A stretch of DNA of 64,000 bases from Cohnella sp. AR92. Lineage in GTDB: Bacteria; Bacillota; Bacilli; Paenibacillales; Paenibacillaceae. The DNA is taken from positions 42,875 to 106,874 of the forward strand of contig NZ_RZJR01000018.1 in the NCBI RefSeq assembly GCF_003990975.1. Reading direction: 5' to 3'. Made by a program: the position numbers and the translations under genes. Positions 8,938-17,068 of the stretch are shown here, in pieces. The notes under the pieces were generated by a model, which was given only the letters and a program-made list of their open reading frames with translations, had not been told where the DNA came from and made no database searches. Every line of letters begins with the position of its first letter. The first letter of the stretch is position 1.

Positions 8938-8952
8938 AGGAAAGCGCTTTAA
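8938..8952. promoter_or_regulatory. cre-like site (AAAGCGCTTT)
   Basis: AGGAAAGCGCTTTAA contains the perfect palindrome AAAGCGCTTT, close to the core of catabolite-responsive elements bound by CcpA. It sits between the divergent binding-protein and AraC genes. Otherwise 8790-9169 holds only AT-rich promoter-type sequence. Confidence 0.45.
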
Positions 8953-9169
8953 TGGAATTGTGCCATGAAATAGAGCCGGGAAAAACAACTTATTCCAACC
9001 TGATTTTTAATGATTTCAACCTTACTTCCTAGCCGCGGAATTGAATGGGGGTTGCCGGTCAACTTGCAACAAAGTCTTTTTTAAGCGAGAAGGATGAAGT
9101 ATCATGGAATAGGAAATAGAAACTTTTGCTAGATTTGTATTCGCGATTTCAACCTTGGGAGGAACGAGC

Positions 9170-10060
9170 GTGGATTCCGCGATTCTTCACTTTGTGTCGC
9201 CGCCGATTCCTTATTTCGTAGACTGCGGCCATGCCTCCTACGGGGTAGGCGATACGCATATCGACCGGACTGGCATTCAAGTGTTCGATCTGATTGTCGT
9301 GCGCAAAGGGGTGCTTCCGATCGGGGAGAACGGGCATACATGGGAGATCCGCGAGGGAGAGGGGCTTGTCCTTCTGCCGAATGGACACCATTACGGCAGC
9401 GCTCCCTGCAAGGTTGACACGGAGATCATCTGGATCCATTTTCAAACCTTCGGCAGCTGGCGGATGTGCCAAAACATGGACGAATGCTTGGTCAACCAGC
9501 TGGAATTGATCGAGGAGCACAAGAAGCTCGCGTATCTCAACCATGCCGACGCCTGCTCCATCTTCATCCCCAAGCATATGAAGCTGTCGGCCAAAGCCAT
9601 GGAAGCGCTGGAGACGTTCTTCAAGCAGGAGAACGAGCCGCAGTCGCTGCGGAACTGGAGGCGGCAGGCGTCCTTCCAGCAGTTCCTGCAGCATCTGGAT
9701 CGCGATCTCGCTTCCCCGGCGAACGTCACCGCGATTCAGCTCGCCGATCAGATCGAGCTGTTCATTCGCCAGCATTACGCGAGCGATATCACGAATTCGG
9801 TGCTTCAGAAGAAACTGAACTATCACCCGAATTATCTGGCCAAAGCGATGCTGAAAGTCTATGGAATGACCCCCTTGGCCTATCTGCAATACTATCGGCT
9901 CGAGCAATCCAAACGCCTTCTTCTGCAGACCTCCTGGTCGATTGCCCGGATCGCGGATGAGGTCGGCTTCCAACATATCTCTCATTTTTCCACCTGTTTC
10001 TCCAAGAAAGAAGGCCTCTCTCCCACCGGCTTCCGCAGCAAGTTCGCGAAGAAGCGATAG
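9170..10060 (+). CDS. AraC-family transcriptional regulator
   Basis: A 296-residue regulator. The N-terminal half (to about 170) is a cupin-like sensing domain (EGEGLVLLPNGHHYGS; EIIWIHFQTF). The C-terminal 100 residues carry two helix-turn-helix motifs ending in IADEVGFQHISHFSTCF and the family signature SPTGFR. Start: GTG at 9170, with GGGAGGA six bases upstream; an in-frame TTG at 9155 would overlap that ribosome site. It is divergent from the GH127 transport operon and directly upstream of an unrecognised gene, so it is the probable local activator responding to an imported sugar. The effector is unknown. Confidence 0.88.
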   Translation: MDSAILHFVSPPIPYFVDCGHASYGVGDTHIDRTGIQVFDLIVVRKGVLPIGENGHTWEIREGEGLVLLPNGHHYGSAPCKVDTEIIWIHFQTFGSWRMCQNMDECLVNQLELIEEHKKLAYLNHADACSIFIPKHMKLSAKAMEALETFFKQENEPQSLRNWRRQASFQQFLQHLDRDLASPANVTAIQLADQIELFIRQHYASDITNSVLQKKLNYHPNYLAKAMLKVYGMTPLAYLQYYRLEQSKRLLLQTSWSIARIADEVGFQHISHFSTCFSKKEGLSPTGFRSKFAKKR

Positions 10061-10090
10061 ATTTCAAATCAACGACAAGGAGTGTCCTCT

Positions 10091-11824
10091 ATGTCCGAAG
10101 TCTCGTATGAACGATTCAAGCTTGCGATCTACTGCACGGCAGGATGCCTGAACGGCGGTTTCGAGCAGCTTGAACAAGAGCTTGAATTCTTCCGCAAGCA
10201 CTTCAAACTGTCCAAGGTGTATATCGAGAGTCATCGCGGCGACGTCAGCTTAAGCCGCGAACGGCTGATGGAATTAAAGAAGTTCTACGAGGATCGGGGC
10301 ATCGCGACTGCCGGAGGCATTACGCCTACGCTCGGGGACGCCTATCGCCCGGGGTATAACCGGCTGTTCGGCGGCATCTGTTACACCGAGGAAGCGTCGC
10401 GCGCCAAGTTCCAAGAAGCGGTCGAGACCGCGGCGGCCGTGTTCGACGAGGTCATCTTCGACGACTTCTTCTTCACGAACTGCGCGTGCGAAGATTGTCT
10501 GGCCCGCAAGGGTGACCGCAGTTGGGAGGAATTCCGGCTGGAGCTGATGGCCGAGGTGTCCGAGAATCTTATCATGAAGCCGGCAAGATCCGTCAACCCG
10601 GCGTCCCGCATGGTGATCAAGTACCCGAACTGGAACGAAGCCTATCAAGCCTCCGGCTATAACACCGAGAAGCAGCCTTCTATTTTCGATGCACTCTATA
10701 CCGGAACCGAGACGCGCGACCCGGCGATCAGCCAGCAGCATCTCCCCCGGTACGCTTCCTACTCCCTGTTCCGCTGGATGGACAACCTAGCGCCGGGCCG
10801 CAACAACGGGGCTTGGTTCGACAATCTGGACTGCACCTATATCGATTATTACTTGGAGCAAGCGAACCTAAGCGTCTTCAGCGGCGCGAAGGAGCTAACC
10901 CTGTTCTGCTACTCCCTGCTTAAGGACAGCGTGCACGTTCCGGCGCTCGGCTATCAGCTCGATAAGCTTGACCAGGCCGCCGCGAGCCTGGGCCGTCCGG
11001 TCGGAGCCTACGTCTATGAGCCTCACCATGCCAAAGGCGAGGACCATCTGTACGATTACCTGGGAATGCTGGCGATCCCGTTCGAGCTGACTCCCGCTTG
11101 GCCAACGGATATCGCCCATCCCTTGCTGATTACCGCGAATGCCGCCAGGGACAAGGACATTATCGAGCGGATGCGGAGCTACCTGAGGGAGGGCGGGCAA
11201 ATCGTCATGACTTCGGGCTTCCTGGAACGCATGAACGACCGGGGCGTCGGCGAATTCACCACCCTGCGTCCGACAGGCAAGAAGATGTCCGTGCGGCGAT
11301 TCGCGATCGACACGCACAGCTGCACGTTCGACCGGTTCTGCGATGCATCCGAGGAGCTGAGCTTCCCGATTCTCGATTACAGCACGAACGGATCCTGGCA
11401 GTCGGTCGTCGCCCTGAAGGGACACAACAATATTCCGATCCTCATGTACGACAACTATGGCCGAGGAAGGATCCATACGCTGGTCGTTCCGGACGATTAC
11501 GCCGATCTCTGGAAGCTGCCGGAGGAGGTCGTCTCCAAGCTGCGTTCCGTCCTTGCAGGCGACTCCCGTCCTTACCGGCTCAGCGGCCCGGGTCAGGCCG
11601 GCTGGTTCTCTTACGACAACGATGCGTTCGTCCTGGAGAACTTCGCGCCGATTCCGCAGCGTTGGGAGATTGCGGTGCCCCCCGGGGCAAAGCTGGTCCG
11701 AATCTCCGGACGGGAGAAGCCAAGAGAGCTGGGAATCGATTCAGACGGCTTTAGCCGTTATGAGATCCGGCTCGCTCCTTCTTCCCTGATCGTATGCCGA
11801 ATCGACCCTCAACGAACCGAATAA
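10091..11824 (+). CDS. Unrecognised protein, possible TIM-barrel carbohydrate-related
   Basis: A 577-residue soluble protein without signal peptide. The start ATG at 10091 has AAGGAG eight bases upstream. I do not recognise a characterised family. Visible features: an N-terminal half with alternating strands and helices resembling a TIM barrel (residues about 10-330), the motif DDFFFTNCACEDC near residue 125 with three closely spaced Cys, and WFDNLDCTYIDYY near 235. The middle (about 330-420) resembles the glutaminase-like flavodoxin domain of GH42/A4-type enzymes (LLITANAARDKDI; LREGGQIVMTSGF), and the C-terminus is beta-rich. It follows the AraC gene by 30 bp and is probably co-transcribed. 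A glycosidase role is suggested only by context and fold impression. Confidence 0.75.
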   Translation: MSEVSYERFKLAIYCTAGCLNGGFEQLEQELEFFRKHFKLSKVYIESHRGDVSLSRERLMELKKFYEDRGIATAGGITPTLGDAYRPGYNRLFGGICYTEEASRAKFQEAVETAAAVFDEVIFDDFFFTNCACEDCLARKGDRSWEEFRLELMAEVSENLIMKPARSVNPASRMVIKYPNWNEAYQASGYNTEKQPSIFDALYTGTETRDPAISQQHLPRYASYSLFRWMDNLAPGRNNGAWFDNLDCTYIDYYLEQANLSVFSGAKELTLFCYSLLKDSVHVPALGYQLDKLDQAAASLGRPVGAYVYEPHHAKGEDHLYDYLGMLAIPFELTPAWPTDIAHPLLITANAARDKDIIERMRSYLREGGQIVMTSGFLERMNDRGVGEFTTLRPTGKKMSVRRFAIDTHSCTFDRFCDASEELSFPILDYSTNGSWQSVVALKGHNNIPILMYDNYGRGRIHTLVVPDDYADLWKLPEEVVSKLRSVLAGDSRPYRLSGPGQAGWFSYDNDAFVLENFAPIPQRWEIAVPPGAKLVRISGREKPRELGIDSDGFSRYEIRLAPSSLIVCRIDPQRTE

Positions 11825-11834
11825 GGGATCTCGA

Positions 11835-11872
11835 ATAAAAAACGGAGTACGCGGTTATCACCGCGTACTCCG
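11835..11872 (-). terminator. Terminator of RCC1/SLH gene
   Basis: ACGGAGTACGCGG pairs with CCGCGTACTCCGT (13-bp arms, loop TTATCA) and on the minus strand is followed by TTTTTT. It may also weakly terminate the convergent plus-strand gene. Confidence 0.85.
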
Positions 11873-11912
11873 TAGTCTAAACGCAAGCTCATTCGGGTTT
11901 TGATTTTGACTC

Positions 11913-14900
11913 TTATTTATCGATTAATTCCAGGAGTTGCAGCGTTCTAATCAATACGGCTGCCGCTTGCGCGCGTGTCGTTTCGCCCTTCGGATCTAAC
12001 GTACTCGCGCTCGTACCTTTCATGATTTGAAGGGTAGCCATTAGCCGGAGGTCATCCCTGTAGCCTGCATTTACACTTCCGTTATCTTTGTAGCCTTCCA
12101 GGCTGATCCGTTCATTAGGCAACGGAAGCTTCTCCAGCTTGATAGCGGCAGCCAGCATGCTCGCCATCTCCTCGCGAGTCAGGCGCTGATCGGGGTTGAA
12201 GCTCGTTCCGCTCGCGAAGCCAAGCAGCCCAAGCTCCTTCGCGTTCGATACTTCGTCGGAATACCAAGCGCCCTGCTTTACGTCGTCATAAGGCAACAAA
12301 AGGCTGCTTCCTGGCGTTGCCCCGCGTCCCAATGCTCGGACTAACATTGCGGTAAACTCGGCTCTTGTCACGGCTTGGTCCGGTGCATATCTGCCGCCGC
12401 CGACGCCATCGACAAGCCCTTTCGCTGCCGCAAGCCGGACAAACGGCAGGCTCCAATGCTCCTGCATATCCGTGAAGCTGACCGGATTCTCTGCTACGGC
12501 GTACACGCTGTTGGAGTAAGAGTTGATCATGACATACCACGTGCCGTCAATCTGTTTGCTCCGGGCAGCGACGAACTCCAACTTCTTCGTCGTTTCGTTA
12601 TAGCGGAACGAGCCCCATTGCGCAGGCATGCTCGACACGTTCTTGGGCATCGGAATCACTCTCGTAAGCGCCTGGCTGAACGTGTCCGCTATTCCGATCG
12701 ATTGTCCGGATTTGGTGTCTAGGATATCGATATGGAAATCGACAGCCGCGCCCAGCACTTGGCCATTCGGCAAGCCGTTTGCAAGCGCCGCTTGCACGTC
12801 CTTGTCGCCGGACTTATCGCTCAGCGTAATCTTGAAGCTGATATCCTCGTACTGAAGTCCATTCCGGGCTAGCAAATCCTGAAGTCCAGGGATAAGGGAG
12901 GCCAGACTGACCGGTACTCGGTAGCTGCCGTACGGCGTTTCGATCTCGATGAAGAAAGCCTCGTTCTTCGCTTCGAAGCTCTTCAGAATGCTTGCCGGGA
13001 TGCTGACATAAGCCTTGCCGTCCTTCGGCATGACATCCAGCGTAACGGACGGCTTCGAAGTATCGATAGCCGCCGGGTCAAGCCTTACGCCGTTCTCATC
13101 GATAACCGGTTTGGGAGCATCATCGATCCGACCTTCCGCCGCTTGGCGTGCAACGACCTTTACCGTGCGTTTCACTTCCGCAGCACCATTGCCGGATGGG
13201 TCCTGAACGTTGTATCGCAGCGTATAATTGCCCGCTTTGCTTGTATCCACCGTCCCGGTCACGACAATGAGACCGGTGAGATCTCCGTAATAGGCATCCG
13301 TCGCTTCCGCTCCCGGATCGGCGAACGCCTCGCCGACCGTCACGCGAATCTCGGATTTGCCGAGCAGTTTAAGCGCCGGCGGCTGAGTATCTTTCACATA
13401 GACCGTGCGCATAACGCTCTGAGCCGCATTGCCTGCGGCATCGGAAACGTCATAGGTAAGCACATAAGTATCCAGCGTCGTCGTATCCACCGTTCCCGTT
13501 ACGACGATCGAAGACGAAAGGTCGCCATCCTGCAAGTCATACGCCGTTGCGCCGGGATCGGTAAACAAGCCGTTCCCTTCTACCGTCATCGGACTAGAAC
13601 CATTCAATTGAATCGCCGGCGCGTCTCCGTCATAGACGTGAACGGTTCTCGTTTCCGTTGCGATATTCCCCGCACGGTCGGTGACCGTATATTCGATGGG
13701 GTAATGACCGAGGACCGCCGTATCGACGACACCCGATATGACGATGGAAGAGGCCGGGATCGGGCCGTCGATGGCGTCGGTTGCAGTCGCTCCCGGTTCT
13801 ATGTACGTCCCGCCTTGCGGGATGTTCATCGGATTGCTGCCATTTAGCGCAATGACCGGCCCCGTGTTATCCAGCACAAAGGCGTTCGAAACCTCGTCGG
13901 CGACATTCCCGGCTCGATCTGTCGCGCGAATGTGCAAATACCAGTTGCCGTCTCCGCTCTCTTGTTCCAGCGTGTCTCCGCTTGCGAATTCCGTCCAGCC
14001 GTCAGAGGGAACAGCCGTACTTTGCGCCCACTTATATTGAAGCGAAGCGTCATCGACGCCGCTCTCGACATCGTCAACGGTTACGACGCTGGCTGCCGCT
14101 CTCGCCGGCGACGCATTGCCGTTCGTATTAAACTGTACGCTCGGAGGCGTAGTGTCTCTTAGCGCAGTAAGGGTATAGGTCTGAGGCTCTTGGAAATACG
14201 GCTCGACCCGAATGGTAATGACGGTCGAGTCACCCGAGACGCCGACCGCTGCGGCGCTGCCGTCCGCATGTAACCGATCGTTGATATACAGATCGGACCA
14301 AGACGGATCTGCCAGCGTTGCCGTGACATGCAAGCTTGATACCGATGAATCAGCAATAGTGTACTTGTATGAGGTAACAGCAGGCGAGAACGCGGGATCT
14401 ACCGGTCCCTCCTGTAAAGACAGGCTGCTCAGTTCCGCGCTTCCCGGTACGGTCGATAGTCCGTCACGATCGTCTCCCCATGCGACGATTGTGCCGTTCG
14501 ATCTCAACGCCAGGGAATGGAAGCCTCCCGCAGCGATCGCCGCAACTCCGCTTAGCCCTGCGGGCACGTCCGTTTGCCCACGGCCGTTATTCCCCCAAGC
14601 GACCACCGTGCCGTCCGCTTGCAAGGCTAGCGAATGAAGGAATCCTCCAGCGATCGCCACGACTTCGCCCAGCCCTGCCGGTATCGTCGATTGTCCGGCG
14701 CTATCGTCTCCCCAAGCGACGACGGTGCCGTCCGCTCGCAACGCCAGCGAATGGTACATTCCCGCTGCGATCGACACGATACCGTTCAGTCCCGCCGGCA
14801 CTTCCGTTTGTCCCTGAGCATTATCTCCCCAGGCAACGACGGTCCCGTCCGATCTCAACGCTAAGGAATGGAATGCTCCCGCGGCGATCGCCACGACTCC

Positions 14901-16205
14901 GCTGAGCCCTGCCGGCACGCTCGTATTCCCCCAACCGACGACGGTGCCGTCCGCTTTCAGCGCAAGCGAATAGTCGAATCCCGCGGCGATGGCCACGACT
15001 CCGTTCAAACCGGCTGGCACATCCGTTTGCCCTTCGCTGTTCTCTTCTCCCCAGGCAACGACGGTACCATTCGATAGCAGCGCCAGCGAATGACCCACTC
15101 CAGCGGCGATAGATACGACTCCGTTCATGTCTTCCGGCACGCTCGTCTGACCGCTCAAATTGTTCCCCCAACCGGCGACAGTGCCGTCCGACTTCAAAGC
15201 CAGCGAATAACCTGCTCCCGCAGCTATCGCTTTGCCCTTCACAAGGGTAGTCAGCTCCTCGGGCACGTTCGATTGACCGAAACCGTTCATTCCCCAACCG
15301 ACGGCGGTGCCGTCCGACTTGAGCGCGAAGGAATGGTAGCCTCCTGCGGCAATCGCCACGGCACCGCCGAGCCCCGCCGGTACGGTCGATTGACCGAAGT
15401 CGTTCATTCCCCAAGCGACGACGGTCCCGTCCGATTTGAGCGCCAAGGAATCGGAGTCTCCAGCGGCGATGGCGACGACACCGCCGAGCCCCGCCGGTAC
15501 GGTCGATTGACCTTCATCATTTCCCCCCCAAGCGACGACGGTCCCATCCGATCTAAGCGCCAAGGAATGGTCGTAACCTGCGGATATGGCAACGACGCCG
15601 CTGAGCCCGGACGGCACATTCGTTTGGCCGGCATTATTATTCCCCCAAGCAACGACGGTCCCGTCCGATTTGAGCGCCAAGGAATGTTGCTTTCCTCCGT
15701 CAATGGCGACGACACCGCTGAGTCCCGCCGGTACGGACGTCTGACCAGAGATGTTCAACCCCCAAGCGACAACGGTCCCGTCCGATTTGAGCGCCAAGGA
15801 ATGGTTGCCTCCTCCGGCAATGGCGATGACATCGCGTAGTCCCGCAGGTACGTTCGTTTGACCGCTATCGTTATTGCCCCAAGCGGCGACGGTCCCATCC
15901 GATCTCAAAGCGAGGCTATGTTCGCCTTCCGAAGCAATAGAGACGACCCCGCTCAATCCCGCCGGTACGTTCGCTTGACCGTAGCCGTTCAATCCCCAAG
16001 CGACGACGGTCCCGTCCGATCTCAATGCTAGGGTATGCTGGCTTCCTTCGGCAATCTTCTGGATGGTTCCCCCTTGCCGGCTGCCCGCCGATGCCGATTT
16101 TGCCGAAACAACGGATGGGCCAGCAAGAGACCATACTAGCAGAATAGCGATCCATAGGTTGAACCCTTTTACATAGTACGTCTTGCGCCTCGTTTTCCTT
16201 TTCAT
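11913..16205 (-). CDS. Large RCC1-repeat, Ig-like, SLH-anchored surface protein
   Basis: A 1430-residue exported protein. A basic start and hydrophobic segment (LWIAILLVWSLAG) form a signal peptide cleaved near VSA-KSA. Fourteen RCC1-like repeats of about 39 residues (core HSLALRSDGTVVAWG, then GQTNVPAGL) occupy about 45-600 and should form one or two beta-propellers. A cadherin-like beta-sandwich (about 600-690), an Ig-like segment and three DUF5011/HYR-like modules (each opening with P-x-I-x-L-N-G) follow, then a region of unknown fold and three SLH domains at the C-terminus that attach to secondary cell-wall polymer. Start: ATG 16205 with GGGAGG ten bases upstream. It is divergent from a two-component system with a shared operator candidate. 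Ligand and role are unknown. Confidence 0.93.
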   Translation of the reverse strand: MKRKTRRKTYYVKGFNLWIAILLVWSLAGPSVVSAKSASAGSRQGGTIQKIAEGSQHTLALRSDGTVVAWGLNGYGQANVPAGLSGVVSIASEGEHSLALRSDGTVAAWGNNDSGQTNVPAGLRDVIAIAGGGNHSLALKSDGTVVAWGLNISGQTSVPAGLSGVVAIDGGKQHSLALKSDGTVVAWGNNNAGQTNVPSGLSGVVAISAGYDHSLALRSDGTVVAWGGNDEGQSTVPAGLGGVVAIAAGDSDSLALKSDGTVVAWGMNDFGQSTVPAGLGGAVAIAAGGYHSFALKSDGTAVGWGMNGFGQSNVPEELTTLVKGKAIAAGAGYSLALKSDGTVAGWGNNLSGQTSVPEDMNGVVSIAAGVGHSLALLSNGTVVAWGEENSEGQTDVPAGLNGVVAIAAGFDYSLALKADGTVVGWGNTSVPAGLSGVVAIAAGAFHSLALRSDGTVVAWGDNAQGQTEVPAGLNGIVSIAAGMYHSLALRADGTVVAWGDDSAGQSTIPAGLGEVVAIAGGFLHSLALQADGTVVAWGNNGRGQTDVPAGLSGVAAIAAGGFHSLALRSNGTIVAWGDDRDGLSTVPGSAELSSLSLQEGPVDPAFSPAVTSYKYTIADSSVSSLHVTATLADPSWSDLYINDRLHADGSAAAVGVSGDSTVITIRVEPYFQEPQTYTLTALRDTTPPSVQFNTNGNASPARAAASVVTVDDVESGVDDASLQYKWAQSTAVPSDGWTEFASGDTLEQESGDGNWYLHIRATDRAGNVADEVSNAFVLDNTGPVIALNGSNPMNIPQGGTYIEPGATATDAIDGPIPASSIVISGVVDTAVLGHYPIEYTVTDRAGNIATETRTVHVYDGDAPAIQLNGSSPMTVEGNGLFTDPGATAYDLQDGDLSSSIVVTGTVDTTTLDTYVLTYDVSDAAGNAAQSVMRTVYVKDTQPPALKLLGKSEIRVTVGEAFADPGAEATDAYYGDLTGLIVVTGTVDTSKAGNYTLRYNVQDPSGNGAAEVKRTVKVVARQAAEGRIDDAPKPVIDENGVRLDPAAIDTSKPSVTLDVMPKDGKAYVSIPASILKSFEAKNEAFFIEIETPYGSYRVPVSLASLIPGLQDLLARNGLQYEDISFKITLSDKSGDKDVQAALANGLPNGQVLGAAVDFHIDILDTKSGQSIGIADTFSQALTRVIPMPKNVSSMPAQWGSFRYNETTKKLEFVAARSKQIDGTWYVMINSYSNSVYAVAENPVSFTDMQEHWSLPFVRLAAAKGLVDGVGGGRYAPDQAVTRAEFTAMLVRALGRGATPGSSLLLPYDDVKQGAWYSDEVSNAKELGLLGFASGTSFNPDQRLTREEMASMLAAAIKLEKLPLPNERISLEGYKDNGSVNAGYRDDLRLMATLQIMKGTSASTLDPKGETTRAQAAAVLIRTLQLLELIDK
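14450..16060 (-). repeat. Tandem 117-bp repeats encoding RCC1-like units
   Basis: Fourteen in-frame copies of a roughly 117-bp unit within the surface-protein gene, recognisable from recurring GCGACGACGGTCCCGTCCGA-type segments on the plus strand. One copy is shortened (the unit reading VVGWGNTSVPAGL lacks the NNxGQ loop). Such arrays can change copy number by recombination. Confidence 0.85.
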
Positions 16206-16246
16206 CCCCCGATTTCCTCCCAACAATTGGCTTTCCTATAGGGGAA

Positions 16247-16291
16247 ATTATATCAACCGTTCTAGCGCCGAACTCTTAATGAAATCTTAAT
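16247..16291. promoter_or_regulatory. Shared operator (TCTTAAT x2) and surface-gene promoter
   Basis: TCTTAAT occurs at 16274-16280 and 16285-16291, exactly 11 bp apart, the arrangement bound by OmpR/PhoB-type regulators. On the minus strand an extended -10, TGATATAAT (TATAAT at 16247-16252), lies about 21 bp away, placing the repeats near -42 of the surface-protein promoter. The regulator gene starts about 90 bp on the other side. Confidence 0.55.
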
Positions 16292-16381
16292 AGATTCGAC
16301 ATCGTCGCCAAAGTAACGACAAATTCCGGATGATCATGCTATGATCGAGCTAATCCGAAATTTTGGGGTGACGGTAATAGA

Positions 16382-17068
16382 ATGGAAACAATCCTCGTCG
16401 TCGACGATGATCCGCAGATCCGGGAAGTGATTCGCGCTCCTATCGAACAAGCCGGCATGCATGCGATCGAAGCCGAATCCGGGCGGCAAGCGATCGAACG
16501 GTTGGAAGCCGAAGATGTGGATGTCCTTGTACTGGATCTCATGATGGACGATCGCGACGGTTTCGAAGTGCTGCGTTACGTGAACAATCGCAGATTGGAC
16601 GTTCTGATTATCGTAGTCAGCGCAAGAAGACAGGAACAAGATAAGATCGTCACCCTCGGACTCGGGGCTGACGATTATATGACGAAGCCGTTTAGTCCGA
16701 TGGAGTTAATGGCCCGGATTCAAGCCGTTCTTCGCAGACGATACCCTAGAACGAGGCAGCCTTCCTTTGTCGTTCGCTTGGGCAATGTGATTCTGGATGT
16801 CGACAACTACACGCTTCTTATCGATAACGAGAAGATCCCCTTGACTATGCTGGAATGCGGCCTTATGCAGCTCTTCATGCAGAATCCCGATCGCGTGATG
16901 ACGAAGGTCGAAATCTATCAACGAGTTTGGCAGCATGAACGGTATGACGATAATAATCTAAGCGTCTATATGAGCCGGCTGCGCAAACAATTGGAACGGA
17001 CGCAGTCCTCTTGGGAGATTCAAACCGTACGGGGCGTCGGATACCGATTGACGGGGGCGAGCCTATGA
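16382..17068 (+). CDS. OmpR/PhoB-family response regulator
   Basis: A 228-residue regulator: receiver with D8-D10, phospho-acceptor D52 and the KPFSPMEL lysine, then a winged-helix domain ending in VRGVGYRLT. The loop after D52 reads LMMDDRDG, with Asp instead of the usual Pro after the second Met, a mild departure from the family. The stop overlaps the kinase start (ATGA), so the pair is translationally coupled. The 11-bp direct repeat upstream, shared with the divergent RCC1/SLH gene, makes that gene and this operon the likely targets (inferred). Confidence 0.9.
   Translation: METILVVDDDPQIREVIRAPIEQAGMHAIEAESGRQAIERLEAEDVDVLVLDLMMDDRDGFEVLRYVNNRRLDVLIIVVSARRQEQDKIVTLGLGADDYMTKPFSPMELMARIQAVLRRRYPRTRQPSFVVRLGNVILDVDNYTLLIDNEKIPLTMLECGLMQLFMQNPDRVMTKVEIYQRVWQHERYDDNNLSVYMSRLRKQLERTQSSWEIQTVRGVGYRLTGASL

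Noticed and set aside
14450..16060. Regular repeats resembling a CRISPR array
   Set aside because: The 117-bp units are continuous coding repeats (RCC1-like) in one reading frame with no spacer structure; no cas genes nearby.
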